64,000 bases of DNA, taken from Chitinophaga pinensis. GTDB lineage: Bacteria > Bacteroidota > Bacteroidia > Chitinophagales > Chitinophagaceae. The notes under the pieces were generated by a model, which saw only the letters and a list, made by a program, of their open reading frames with translations, did not search any database and was not told where the DNA came from. Shown here piece by piece: positions 7,020 to 15,503 of the stretch (its first letter is position 1; each line of letters begins with the position of its first letter). The stretch covers positions 2,108,001 to 2,172,000 of the forward strand of contig LR632930.1 of the NCBI GenBank assembly GCA_902167325.1. Direction: 5' to 3'. A program made the translations under genes and the position numbers.

Positions 7020-8213
7020 ATGACATCCACTATTGGAAAATGGGCTACTGCCCTGGCATTCCTCGTTATTCCTGCTGCGGTACATGCACAGCAGCCATCC
7101 AAAAGCGACATGCGCCGGCTGATTGATGAGAACATGCGCTTCGCAGTAAAACAATACCAGGTATTAAAAGACAGTACTCCGGCAGACCGTATGCCCCGCA
7201 CTTTCCAGCAGGGCAGGTCCGTAACGTCGGATACGGAATGGTGGTGCAGCGGATTTTATCCCGGTACGCTCTGGTATCTTTATGAATACACTAAGGATCC
7301 TGCGGTGAAAGCGGAAGCAGAACGCCGCCTCGCTATCCTTGAAAAGGAGCAGCGCTACACAGGCAACCATGATATCGGGTTCATGATCTATTGCTCTTTT
7401 GGCAATGCCTACCGCATCACGGGCGATAAGCGTTATAAAATCATTATTGATACGGCTGCTGTATACCAGATCACCCGGTACCGGCCTTCCATCAACTCTA
7501 TTCAGTCGTGGAACAGGAATAAGAAACTGAACTGTCCGGTGATCATCGATAATATGATGAACCTGGAACAATTACTCTGGGTAACACAGCAGGGCGGCAA
7601 TCCCCGTTATCGTGAAATTGCCCTTACGCATGCCAATACCACTTTGCAAAATCACTACCGCCCTGATCACAGCACCTTTCACATTGTAGACTATGATCTC
7701 GATAAGGGTACTGTCATTCAAAAGGTAAATGGTCAGGGTGCACATGATACTTCCGCCTGGAGCCGCGGACAGGCTTGGGGACTTTATGGTTTCACCATGA
7801 TGTACCGTTTCACAAAAGATGCGAAGTACCTCAATCATGCAAGGAATATCGCCCAGTTCATTTTAAAGCATCCTAATCTGCCGGCTGATAAAATCCCTTA
7901 TTGGGATTACAACGCCCCGCAGATACCTACTGCCCGCGATGCATCCGCAGGCGCCATTGCAGCTTCTGCATTGCTGGAACTGGGGCAGTATGTAGACAAG
8001 AAGGAAAAAGAACAATTTGTATCCGCCGCAGGCATCATGCTGCAATCGCTTTCATCTCCCGCATACCGGGCTAAACAGGGTGAAAATGGCGGGTTTATTT
8101 TGCAGCATTGCGTAGGGCATTTCCTGGCTAATTCAGAGGTGGATGTACCGCTTACGTATGCGGATTATTACTTCCTGGAAGGGCTGCTGCGGTATAAAAA
8201 ATGGTATTTGTAA
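7020..8213 (+). CDS. GH88-family unsaturated glucuronyl/galacturonyl hydrolase
   Basis: 397 residues with a signal peptide (cut after VHAQ). It has the (alpha/alpha)6 barrel landmarks of GH88: WWCSGFYPGTLW, then GNHDIGF with Asp118, and VIIDNMMNLEQL with Asp177. These match in spacing the two catalytic aspartates of Bacillus UGL. Further on are GQGAHDTSAWSRGQAWGLYG and RDASAGAIAASALLEL. The enzyme removes the unsaturated uronic acid left by polysaccharide lyases, so the substrate is a lyase-cut acidic glycan. No lyase or SusCD pair is adjacent. Confidence 0.93.
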   Translation: MTSTIGKWATALAFLVIPAAVHAQQPSKSDMRRLIDENMRFAVKQYQVLKDSTPADRMPRTFQQGRSVTSDTEWWCSGFYPGTLWYLYEYTKDPAVKAEAERRLAILEKEQRYTGNHDIGFMIYCSFGNAYRITGDKRYKIIIDTAAVYQITRYRPSINSIQSWNRNKKLNCPVIIDNMMNLEQLLWVTQQGGNPRYREIALTHANTTLQNHYRPDHSTFHIVDYDLDKGTVIQKVNGQGAHDTSAWSRGQAWGLYGFTMMYRFTKDAKYLNHARNIAQFILKHPNLPADKIPYWDYNAPQIPTARDASAGAIAASALLELGQYVDKKEKEQFVSAAGIMLQSLSSPAYRAKQGENGGFILQHCVGHFLANSEVDVPLTYADYYFLEGLLRYKKWYL

Positions 8214-8297
8214 GCAGTTTGGGCTTTTGCACATCACGGCAACGGCTATCCGCAACTTTATTGAACGGAATTCGTTATATTGTAGCAGGGGCGGATT

Positions 8298-8312
8298 GTA
8301 TGTAATACATAC
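8298..8312. promoter_or_regulatory. Short palindrome of unknown role
   Basis: GTATGTA, one A, then TACATAC: perfect seven-base arms between the GH88 stop and its terminator. It could be a protein site or part of the transcript's 3' structure. Confidence 0.25.
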
Positions 8313-8357
8313 GTTTCGTCCCGCATTGTTTATTTAGTAGTAATGATGAAAAAGCTA

Positions 8358-8388
8358 GGGCTGGTATTTTTATACCAGCCCCTTTTTT
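8358..8388 (+). terminator. Intrinsic terminator of the GH88 gene
   Basis: GGGCTGGTAT / ATACCAGCCC, a perfect 10-bp stem with a TTTT loop, followed by six T residues on the plus strand. Confidence 0.88.
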
Positions 8389-8410
8389 ATTTATTGAGAA
8401 TCAATTTGTT

Positions 8411-10744
8411 TTAAGGTTTCTGTGCTTTGGCGAAGTCGCGGAGGTAACCACATTCCTTCACGATGTCCTGGTAAAAGCGGGTGTTTTTGTATTGACTGTG
8501 CAGTTCCGGGAAGTAAGGGTTTTTCCGGATAGCCTGCAGGTGCCATTCCAGGTTGTCGGAATAAGGCAGGTGCTTCTGGGCGCAGCGGGCAGCCATGTAA
8601 AGGGCTTTTGCCTTAAACTCCGGATCGGAGGATGCATCCGCCGCTTTCTTATAGAACGATTCTGCACGGTAGCAGCCAAAGTACTCCTTCAGCCAGGGTG
8701 TATTATCATCCTCCGGCGACCACCAGTCTGTACTCGGGCGGTAACTCGTGGCAAGATGGTAAGATGCACCGTAGTACGATATGCTGAACAGTCCGTTTGC
8801 ATATTCGAAATACGTTTCTGGGCTTACCTTCGACTTCTTCATGTCTTTCTCCAGCGAAGCCATTTTCTCAGCGAACTGCAGTTCAGACAGGGGGGTACTC
8901 ATGGAATCGGTTTCTTCCAGCCCATAATCCTGTAACTGCGGTTTCAGGGCTCTTTCCGTACTGCGGGTGCTGCCACTGCGCTTAAACCACTCTACTGCAT
9001 CGGGGAACTGGTGGTGGCGCACATAACCGATGGCAATAGCCTCGCCCAGCTCTTTTTCGTGCATAGGCAGGCCCTGATACATATAAGCTTCGTAGGCCGA
9101 CTGGTTACGGGCTTTACGGCCGTTGTAGAGGGTTATCATGGAGTTGACGGGCAAGCTGTCGGAGATGTAGCTCTTTGCAGACACATATTGCCAGTAATAC
9201 TGGTAAGGCTTTGCCCGGTCGCGGTTGGAGAGGGCGAGGGCCTGGCGCACTGGATCGCCCTGCTTTGCGTAGCGCGGTGCAATGATGAAATCCATCAGGT
9301 TACGGTACAGGCGGGCGTAGTAGCTGCCGTCCAGCGTAGCCGGGTCGGGATCGTACCAATAATCTTCATTTTCGTTCTTCGTGATTTTAGTATCGAGCCA
9401 GCGGAGGGAAGGCAGCAGTGCCTGTTCGAAAGGGGCATCGATACGTGGCTGCTCAGCGATAGTAAGTAACAGTTTCACCACTTCGAACTGATCTTTCACC
9501 GCAGGCCGTGCAGGCAGGTTTTGTGCAGTGGCAAGACTGGCGCGGGTAGCTTTATAATCGCGGATCATATACGAGAGGTAGGCGCTGCTGATGTGGAACA
9601 GCGCAGGCTCTTTCACTTTACCTTCTTTCGCAATACGGTCTGCCATATCGCGCAGGGTTTCGACGCTGGAGGGTTCAACTTCGGAAGAGGTCCAGTAGTT
9701 ACCCACCACACCGCTTTCTTTGGCCAGTGCATTGGTAAAATAATTCTCTTCCAGCTTCGCGATCTCCCGGCTTAGCAGTACTTCCACCAACGGGTGTTGG
9801 GGGAATACGGTGTATGTCTGTTCCAGTCCCTGCGGATGGTAATCGACCTGGCGCATAGCGTACATGGCGGTAACGGTACCTCTTTCGTAAGGTGTTTTAC
9901 AAAGCTGGAGTACACTGTTCTCATATACATCAGCCCATTTCAGGTTCTGGAAGGCAAGCTTCCGCTGGCTGGGGACTTTATCGAATATCTGGGAGAAGAT
10001 GTAGGCGCTCTGTGCTTTCCTGCCCGTCCGCATAAGGGCACCGGCTTTCAGCATCAGTGTTCGGTACTGGATGAGTGATTCTCCTTTCAACGGAGCTGCA
10101 AGGGAGTCGTAGTACTGCAACGCCTGTTTGTAGTTACCTGCATAATGCGACATCCTTACAGACTGAAACGCATACCGTTCCCGGATCTGTTCATTCTGCG
10201 CAGCGCGGTATAGTTGCATACCGTTCTTAGCGAGGCGCAGCATACCTGCGGAATCCCGCTTGGGAGCATCCCAGGGATCACCGGCGGCGGAATTGATCTC
10301 GCATTGCCTGGCGTACATGAGGTAACCAAGGGTTTCACGGTCTTTCGTTTGCAGGAAGTATTTCGTCAATCCGTTTTGCTGTACACTGTCCGGCAGCTGC
10401 AGCGGCTGGTTCTTTTCGATGTGGTTATACAACGCACTCATCTGCGGACGGGTGTAATAGTAGATGAACTCCTGCAGGTCGTGTTCATTCACTTTTCCTT
10501 TAAAGAACGTGCCCCACTCTTTCAGGTTCAGCTGTTGTTCCGGTGTTTCGGCAGCGTAGTAATCAATGAGTGCCGTGTAATAGAATGGTTCAAAGCCGGG
10601 CTTTTCCGCCAGGTTGGGGTTGAACATCGAGGTGTAGTAATCATAAGGGTCAGGCTCCGGACCGCAGGACCACACATAGGCAGCTCCCGCCAGCGTCATG
10701 GCCAGCGCGCTACCCGAATAGACGGTAAATCGTTTCCAGTTCAT
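8411..10744 (-). CDS. Large TPR-like lipoprotein of unknown function
   Basis: 777 residues from the ATG at 10744 (MNWKRFTVYSGSALAM), which starts a signal sequence ending at a cysteine in VWSCGPEPDP. That start overlaps the end of the upstream gene by 35 bases, which suggests coupled translation. The body is alpha-helical with repeated Tyr/Ala-rich helix pairs such as ALYNHIEKNQ and AHISSAYLSYMI-like segments, in the manner of TPR or Sel1 solenoids. The last third has FKAKALYMAARCAQKHLPY. I recognise no enzyme motif; a surface or periplasmic scaffold is a guess. Confidence 0.7.
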   Translation of the reverse strand: MNWKRFTVYSGSALAMTLAGAAYVWSCGPEPDPYDYYTSMFNPNLAEKPGFEPFYYTALIDYYAAETPEQQLNLKEWGTFFKGKVNEHDLQEFIYYYTRPQMSALYNHIEKNQPLQLPDSVQQNGLTKYFLQTKDRETLGYLMYARQCEINSAAGDPWDAPKRDSAGMLRLAKNGMQLYRAAQNEQIRERYAFQSVRMSHYAGNYKQALQYYDSLAAPLKGESLIQYRTLMLKAGALMRTGRKAQSAYIFSQIFDKVPSQRKLAFQNLKWADVYENSVLQLCKTPYERGTVTAMYAMRQVDYHPQGLEQTYTVFPQHPLVEVLLSREIAKLEENYFTNALAKESGVVGNYWTSSEVEPSSVETLRDMADRIAKEGKVKEPALFHISSAYLSYMIRDYKATRASLATAQNLPARPAVKDQFEVVKLLLTIAEQPRIDAPFEQALLPSLRWLDTKITKNENEDYWYDPDPATLDGSYYARLYRNLMDFIIAPRYAKQGDPVRQALALSNRDRAKPYQYYWQYVSAKSYISDSLPVNSMITLYNGRKARNQSAYEAYMYQGLPMHEKELGEAIAIGYVRHHQFPDAVEWFKRSGSTRSTERALKPQLQDYGLEETDSMSTPLSELQFAEKMASLEKDMKKSKVSPETYFEYANGLFSISYYGASYHLATSYRPSTDWWSPEDDNTPWLKEYFGCYRAESFYKKAADASSDPEFKAKALYMAARCAQKHLPYSDNLEWHLQAIRKNPYFPELHSQYKNTRFYQDIVKECGYLRDFAKAQKP

Positions 10745-11732
10745 GCAGGTCATATTTATTAAGAATTTCAGGATCAAGATGATAGAAGATGATAACCGGG
10801 GCACCGGGCTGCCGCTGCCGTGATATGTGCTTTGCGGCTTTTCGCAGCACCTCAGCCGGACTGTCTTCATGCCGGATGATATCACCGGGATGGAGGCGTA
10901 CGCTGTTGATGGCGGTGTCTTTAACTACGGAATAGGTGAGGCTGCCGGTTTTGCGGAATACGCTTTCATTGCTTACGGGCATGTTGCGGGTAAGTCCGGC
11001 ATACCGTCCCTGCCGGAAGAGTACATCCCATTCGAAGAGGGGGAGGGCGAAGTCGAGCGGCAGTGGGTAATCCTCGATACGGCTGTTGCCAGTATAAGAT
11101 TCGAGGGTGGGCAGGTCGATGATTGAGTTATGATCGCCCGGCTTGCGCAGGTCGCCCATGTTGTAGCACATGAGGAGGCCTTTATCTACGGGAGGTACCC
11201 CGCTGCCATTGGCGTATTTTACCTGATGCAGCCGGATGGTAGCGGAGAGCTGACGGTTCTGAAAGAGAGGTTCGTTGCGGATGGCGCGCAGGAAAGCGAA
11301 GTAGGCATCGCGGCTGGTGCGGGTCCAGTCGCAATCGAGTTGTATTTCCGGGATGAGTGATGCGGGAATATTGCGGCATACCTGTTGAAGAAGGTCGGCT
11401 GTACGTTTCGCCAGTTCGCGGGGCCAGGCGCTGTCTTTCCGTTGCCATACTTCATTCATGATAAATACGACAGGCACCACGAGTGTACTGTCCGGGAAGG
11501 AAGCGCGGAAGTCTGCCACGGCAACGGGAACGGCGTTATTATTTTGCCAGTCTACATCGAAGCATTTAACATACATCCTCCGGACACCCAGTTTTTGCAG
11601 GGCGTCTTTTTCAGCTGGGGCGGGATCGTACCGTTGCTTCCAGTGGTAAAATGCGCGGTGTGTTTCCCGGGGCTGGTGACAGGCAAAGAAGGCCAGCAAC
11701 AGGGGCAACCATATGTATCGGTGTATCGGCAT
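10710..11732 (-). CDS. Lipoprotein with TIM-barrel-like pattern, unknown function
   Basis: 340 residues with a lipobox (LLLAFFAC). The body alternates strands and helices as a TIM barrel does: VRRMYVKCFDVDW, TLVVPVVFIMNEVW, LIPEIQLDCDWT, YFAFLRAIRNE, QLSATIRLHQVKY, GLLMCYNMGDL, LDFALPLFEWDVLF, and late VIIFYHLDPE. Acidic residues end several of these strands, as in glycosidase-like barrels, but I cannot assign a family. It is the first gene of a two-gene unit with the TPR-like lipoprotein. Confidence 0.7.
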   Translation of the reverse strand: MPIHRYIWLPLLLAFFACHQPRETHRAFYHWKQRYDPAPAEKDALQKLGVRRMYVKCFDVDWQNNNAVPVAVADFRASFPDSTLVVPVVFIMNEVWQRKDSAWPRELAKRTADLLQQVCRNIPASLIPEIQLDCDWTRTSRDAYFAFLRAIRNEPLFQNRQLSATIRLHQVKYANGSGVPPVDKGLLMCYNMGDLRKPGDHNSIIDLPTLESYTGNSRIEDYPLPLDFALPLFEWDVLFRQGRYAGLTRNMPVSNESVFRKTGSLTYSVVKDTAINSVRLHPGDIIRHEDSPAEVLRKAAKHISRQRQPGAPVIIFYHLDPEILNKYDLHELETIYRLFG

Positions 11733-11828
11733 CTGCGTGCAAATATCGGAAAACAGCTATAGAAAGGGCACCGGTGAATTAAAAACCGATGGATTTCCGT
11801 GTTTTCCTGTAATCTGCAGAATGCGTAT

Positions 11829-12341
11829 TTACCGCAGTGTAACCAGCGCGGAATAGAGTTGAGCGCCCCCGAACCGGGAGGGCATGGTATGTAAAAGTTG
11901 GGCTTCTCCGAGTTGAATGGAGCGGAAGAGTTGCTGCAGCGTTTTAAAGCTGAGTGGGTATGGAACCTATGGATTAGGGGTGTTGGTATCGTATTCCACG
12001 AACAGGAAGCGCGCGGCAGGCAGCAGGGTATCAGCAGCCCGGTGGAGGAAGGTTTTATGATCCCTGACAAAGTGGAGCGAATTGGCCATGAGGATACCGT
12101 GAAGTAGGGGCGTTTGCCAGTTGTGGGTAGTGAAGTCTGCCTGCCGGGAGATGATACCGGGAGCGGGAGGCGGCACTTCGTCCCGATCGATGGCGTATAC
12201 CGTTGAGCCGGGAGGGAGCTGAGCAAGGAGGGCACGGGTAAAGAGTCCACTGCCTGATCCGAGGTCGGCCCAGGATTGTGGGGTTCCGTTGTAGGGCAGA
12301 TCGGGCATATGGATAAGGGCGCTGGCTTCGGCAGAGGTCAT
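11829..12341 (-). pseudogene. SAM-dependent class I methyltransferase interrupted by an in-frame TAG
   Basis: From the ATG at 12341 the frame reads MTSAEASALIHMPDL, the SAM-binding loop WADLGSGSGLFTRAL, VYAIDRDE and ANSLHFVRD, then VEYDTNTPNP and a TAG at 11967-11969. Beyond it the same frame continues VPYPLSFKTLQQLF and ends at TAA 11829-11831 with SRFGGAQLYSALVTLR. The family usually reads NPWVPYP here, so one change from TGG (Trp) to TAG explains the stop. The full product would be 170 residues, the truncated one 124. It begins one base after the lipoprotein gene's stop, so the two are co-transcribed. Confidence 0.75.
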
Positions 12342-12342
12342 G

Positions 12343-12855
12343 TTACTGTGCGTTGATGGCAATGATACGGTAGCCTTCCGGTAAAGGAGCGAACCAGATA
12401 CGGCCATTGGCGATCATGGCACCCTGGGAGTTTCGGAAGATGCGATCGAGGCGGAGGGTGTCTACGGCCTGTTTAAGTGTAGGGTCGAAGATCTGTGTGT
12501 ATTGAGATTTGAAGTCTGCAGCGGAGGGGTAGAGGCGGAGGGGGAAGCGGATCACGGAGGCGATACTGTCTTGCTGATCGAGCTTAACCCACGTTTTGAA
12601 TCGGGCGAGGAACATTTTAAATTCCTGTGGATTGCTGAACCCGGCGTTCTCCCAACTGGTGGGGATGGAGCCATCATCGAAAATAGAATCCTGGGCCTGC
12701 AGTTGGGCGGTATGAATATCAATGGTGGGGGGCGGAGCAACGGGTACCAGCTCTTTAACGTCCTGGATGATGGAGGTATCGCCCGTGGTGGGTCTTGAGG
12801 CCTGGTTGCAGGCGGCAAAGAGGATGAGGAGGAGCGCAGGGGAAAGGTTCTTCAT
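12343..12855 (-). CDS. Small lipoprotein of unknown function
   Basis: 170 residues with a lipoprotein signal (MKNLSPALLLILFAACN). A Pro/Thr-rich linker follows and then a compact domain with WENAGFSNPQEFKMFLARFKTW, SVIRFPLRLYPSAADF and MIANGRIWFAPLPEGYRI. The FPLR/YPS region recalls small periplasmic proteins that bind cell-wall components, but the family is not certain. It is directly upstream of the methyltransferase gene on the same strand. Confidence 0.7.
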   Translation of the reverse strand: MKNLSPALLLILFAACNQASRPTTGDTSIIQDVKELVPVAPPPTIDIHTAQLQAQDSIFDDGSIPTSWENAGFSNPQEFKMFLARFKTWVKLDQQDSIASVIRFPLRLYPSAADFKSQYTQIFDPTLKQAVDTLRLDRIFRNSQGAMIANGRIWFAPLPEGYRIIAINAQ

Positions 12856-12919
12856 ATGTGATGGGTTGAGCGTTAATGAAATTACCCAATTCTGTGCTAA
12901 AAATAAATCCTAAAAAAGA

Positions 12920-12952
12920 TTTGCGTTTGTGCAGATTTTGTCCTTATCTTTG
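12920..12952 (+). promoter_or_regulatory. Promoter of the tRNA-Asp gene
   Basis: TTTG at 12920-12923 and TATCTTTG at 12945-12952, with 21 bases between them, fit the Bacteroidota -33/-7 consensus exactly. The tRNA begins 42 bases further on. Confidence 0.8.
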
Positions 12953-12994
12953 CAATCCCAAAACGGAAGAGCCTTAGGGCTTTTTTAAAGGGAA

Positions 12995-13068
12995 GGATCG
13001 GTAGTTCAGTCGGTTAGAATGCCGCCCTGTCACGGCGGAGGTCGCGGGTTCGAGTCCCGTCCGGTCCG
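12995..13068 (+). tRNA. tRNA-Asp (anticodon GTC)
   Basis: The cloverleaf is complete: acceptor GGATCGG pairs with CCGGTCC, the D arm is TAGTTCAGTCGGTTAGA, the anticodon stem CCGCC/GGCGG encloses CTGTCAC with GTC, and the T arm contains GGGTTCGAGTCCC. The discriminator base is G, as in tRNA-Asp. CCA is not encoded. Confidence 0.97.
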
Positions 13069-13075
13069 CATCCAA

Positions 13076-13104
13076 AAGCTCATGCAATTTGCATGGGCTT
13101 TTTT
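13076..13104 (+). terminator. Terminator of tRNA-Asp
   Basis: AAGCTCATGCA pairs with TGCATGGGCTT, with one G-T pair, followed by a T run on the plus strand. Confidence 0.75.
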
Positions 13105-13170
13105 GTTTTTAGTTGTGTCCCTTTTGTTTTCAATAATTTTTTACGAAGGGTAACGGATCAAGTAAAATTC

Positions 13171-13195
13171 CGGATCAAGTTGAAAAGTTGGGGGA
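13171..13195 (+). repeat. Left terminal inverted repeat of the IS
   Basis: Begins CGGATCAAGTTGAAAAG and ends TTGGGGGA; it is the exact complement of 14578-14602. Confidence 0.85.
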
Positions 13196-13203
13196 TTTAA
13201 AAG

Positions 13204-14196
13204 TTAAGCATACAGTTTAGCCAGTCTGAAAAGGAAGAATTGAATATCTCTCACCCCTCTCATACTGTTTCTAAACGCTTTTACCTTCGCATTGAATGAT
13301 TCTGCAGCAGCATTGGTTGCCCTGTTATTGAAGAAGTTCAGTATGCCCAAATAATGGTTCTGTATCGTCCTGGCAAGGGTTCTGAAGGAGGCAAGCCCTG
13401 CTTCTTCCACGTCATTATACCATAACGCCAGCTTCTTAAATGCCTGCTCCTTGCAGGTGGACAACCGATAAACTTCTCCCAGCCGCAAAGACAGTTGATA
13501 CGCTTTCTGAATAACAGGATAGCGAGTAAAAAGGAGTTCGCCCCTTTGCTGTTGCTCCCTTGTCCAGAGCCGGTGGTGTTTGAACAGCAGATACCTGCTG
13601 CGGGCCAGTAACTGCTTAAGCGTGTCTCCATTAGGTAATACCTCGGGATGATAAGTCTGTTGCAGCTTACGGGCCTGTTCATAGGACAGATTTTCCTGCT
13701 CGAGCGCTTCCCACCGGTAATGGATCCGGGTCTCCTGTACAGCATCAAAAGCCAGTTGTTGCACATGAAAACGATCGGTTACCCGGTGGGCATTGGGGAA
13801 ACATCTTTTGACTGCAAGATTTAAACTCCCGGACATATCCAGCGTCACCTCCTGCACAGTATTGCGGAGGCGTTTGGGTATCTTCTTCAGGATATCTATC
13901 AGTTAATCAGCCTGAGTGCCCTTGATCATCGCCACGATCGAGCCTTTGCGGCCCTTAGCCAGCTTATTGGTCACAATCGTATACAGTTCTCCGCTGGAGA
14001 ATGCTGTTTCATCAATGCTTAAATATGGGCTGATATTCTGCTCAAAAAGCATCCAGTGTTCAGCATGTTCTTTCTGTTTCCAGTCATGAAAGTCGCTGAG
14101 ATGATGCTTGTATTGCTGCTGGAGCTGTTTGCCGTCAACGTGGAAGAGTTGCCCCAGTTGGGTCGGGCTAATAGGATAGTTATCTAAATGCCTTCT
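13204..14196 (-). pseudogene. ISAon1-like transposase with internal ochre codon
   Basis: The frame reads PISPTQLGQLFHVDGKQLQQ, then SPYLSIDETAFSSGELYTIV with the first catalytic Asp, then GSIVAMIKGTQAD and a TAA at 13903-13905. It resumes in the same frame with LIDILKKIPKRLRNTVQEVT, LDMSGS (second Asp region), RVTDRFHVQQLAFDAVQETR and finally NNRATNAAAESFNAKVKAFR, which has the third acidic residue. The TAA probably replaces CAA (Gln). There is no good ATG at the front; the frame opens just after a T7-A3-G run, so frameshifting from the N-terminal frame is likely in active copies. Confidence 0.8.
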
Positions 14197-14557
14197 TTAA
14201 AAAAAGACCGAACTCATTGGTAATTCGAGTTCCGTCGGCGACAAGGTTCCAGTCTCTGCTGATGGTTTGACCTGTTTCTACAATTTCCCAGCGTCGCCGT
14301 TTGATGACCAGGGTCACCTTCTGGCCCCGGATAGGAAAATCCTGCACCCTGATCTCGTCCAACAGTCCTTTGGAATGCAGTTTTACATCCTTATACTCTT
14401 CAGGAACCTCGTTACGCTCCTCCAGGTAAATATGAAGCCCATTGGGCGATTGAGTGGTTTTGATCAGGTCAAAATATTCGAGTATGCCGGCTGGCAAAAG
14501 GAGTTCGATGAGTTGTTTATAGTTCTGGTCCACGGAGATCATTGAAATAGCATGCAA
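14180..14557 (-). CDS. ISAon1-like transposase N-terminal region protein
   Basis: 125 residues: YKQLIELLLPAGILEYFDL, then LHIYLEERNEVP, LDEIRVQDFPIRGQKVTLVI and KRRRWEIVETG, ending FLKKAFR. This is the separate N-terminal frame found in ISAon1-type elements, probably a DNA-binding part. It overlaps the opening of the transposase frame, which is shifted by +1 (or -2). An internal ATG at 14542 (MISVDQNYK) is a possible start. Confidence 0.8.
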   Translation of the reverse strand: MHAISMISVDQNYKQLIELLLPAGILEYFDLIKTTQSPNGLHIYLEERNEVPEEYKDVKLHSKGLLDEIRVQDFPIRGQKVTLVIKRRRWEIVETGQTISRDWNLVADGTRITNEFGLFLKKAFR

Positions 14558-14577
14558 AAAAACGATTTTTTACGCCT

Positions 14578-14602
14578 TCCCCCAACTTTTCAACTTGATC
14601 CG
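14578..14602 (-). repeat. Right terminal inverted repeat of the IS
   Basis: Begins TCCCCCAACTTTTCAAC and ends TTGATCCG; exact complement of 13171-13195. Confidence 0.85.
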
Positions 14603-14614
14603 TAACATATCTGA

Positions 14615-14776
14615 ACCCAATTAAAGGAAATAGAATTCAAACGTTCGGATGCAGGAAAACACCCGCCTTTTGTTTCGAACATCGAGCAAACAATATCCAC
14701 CGGAACGGTAACCATCGAGAACATGGTTCCATACGCCGACAGCCTGCTAATCAATGCTAAGCGGTTGAATTTTTAG
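14615..14776 (+). pseudogene. C-terminal remnant of an unknown gene cut off at the IS
   Basis: An open stretch of 53 codons without a start, ending at TAG 14774-14776. It contains GKHPPFVSNIEQTISTGTV and ENMVPYADSLLINAKRLNF, protein-like sequence of family unknown to me. The frame is closed by a TGA at 14612-14614, ten bases beyond the IS right end. No matching 5' part is seen on the other side of the IS, so the rest of the gene seems to be deleted. Confidence 0.4.
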
Positions 14777-15008
14777 TTTTTTAGTTCGGATTGGTAATTA
14801 TCCTGTAGGAGTTTCATTTGTGCGGGACCGGCCCTGCGAATTTTTCCTGAATTGGTACGAATATCAACCGGGCAATCACGAATATACATGCACGGTAATT
14901 CGGCTGCCGTTAATACCGATTTTTACATTCGAAAGGCAATTGGAACCATGTGCATCCTCATTTTCCGCATACATCTTCAATTTTGTTAACTTTTTTAAAA
15001 CTGAAAGC
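14777..15008. other. Intergenic region, nothing recognised
   Basis: AT-rich upstream region of the small secreted protein at 15009. I see no exact TAnnTTTG box and no strong hairpin. Confidence 0.5.
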
Positions 15009-15326
15009 ATGAAACGTTTAGTATTAGCTATGTTCTGCCTGACGCTGGGCGCAGGCGCATTTGCAGCAGAATCCAAAACTGCCAAACCCGCTGACAAGAA
15101 AGTGGAAGTGAAAATGACCACTAACAATGACATCATGGTTAGCAGCAAGAAAATGAAAGAATCCAAATTCCGCATCCAACGTGCGATCAGGACTCAGGAC
15201 CTCTGTGGTAATCACATAATTGTTTACGTATCAGGTCCGAACAGCTCCACATGGTTATCCATGTACGACACTGCTATTACTTACGTTGCCAGCCACCTGG
15301 ATTCCAACGGCTGCTTCGCAGGATAA
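15009..15326 (+). CDS. Small secreted protein of unknown function
   Basis: 105 residues from the ATG at 15009; the frame extends upstream, but MKRLVLAMFCLTLGAGAFA is a textbook signal peptide. The mature part starts with a lysine-rich stretch, then has RIQRAIRTQDLCGNHIIVYV and SWLS-like sequence, ending SNGCFAG, with two cysteines. I do not recognise a family. It stands alone with its own terminator. Confidence 0.65.
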   Translation: MKRLVLAMFCLTLGAGAFAAESKTAKPADKKVEVKMTTNNDIMVSSKKMKESKFRIQRAIRTQDLCGNHIIVYVSGPNSSTWLSMYDTAITYVASHLDSNGCFAG

Positions 15327-15406
15327 TTCTGTGAATTTCGAGGATGTGTCTTGCCTAACCCCCAATCCGGGGAAACCCGGTATTTCTTTATCCAGGCTCG
15401 ATAAGA

Positions 15407-15432
15407 GGGCAATCCACCAGGATTGCCCTTTT
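15407..15432 (+). terminator. Intrinsic terminator
   Basis: GGGCAATCC / GGATTGCCC, a nine-base perfect stem with an ACCA loop and TTTT after it. Confidence 0.8.
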
Positions 15433-15503
15433 CCGTTTTCATGAACTCTATTCTGTAGTGCTCCCTGTACTTCCTTCCTGTGAAACCCCCGGGTAAGACA
15501 GCA

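Larger units (their letters stand above)
13171..14602. mobile_element. ISAon1-like insertion sequence, decayed copy
   Basis: A 1432-bp element bounded by 25-bp inverted repeats, with two minus-strand reading frames: an N-terminal-region frame and a DDE transposase frame. That two-frame layout is typical of the Bacteroidota transposases called ISAon1. The transposase has an in-frame stop, so this copy is probably inactive by itself. The left end is followed outward by a second copy of CGGATCAAGT (13154-13163). I see no clear target duplication. The element lies about 100 bases past tRNA-Asp and abuts a gene remnant at 14615. Confidence 0.85.

Noticed and set aside
11552..12250. A 232-codon minus-strand frame over the methyltransferase region
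   Set aside because: It is out of frame with the real methyltransferase, whose sequence continues in frame past the amber codon.
12995..13195. tRNA-Asp as integration site of a genomic island
   Set aside because: No integrase gene and no repeat of the tRNA 3' end were found in the window; only an IS and one gene remnant follow it.
11829..14196. Reassigned stop codons explaining the in-frame TAG and TAA
   Set aside because: Intact genes in the window end normally with TAA, TAG and TGA, and long genes contain none in frame, so mutation is the simpler explanation.
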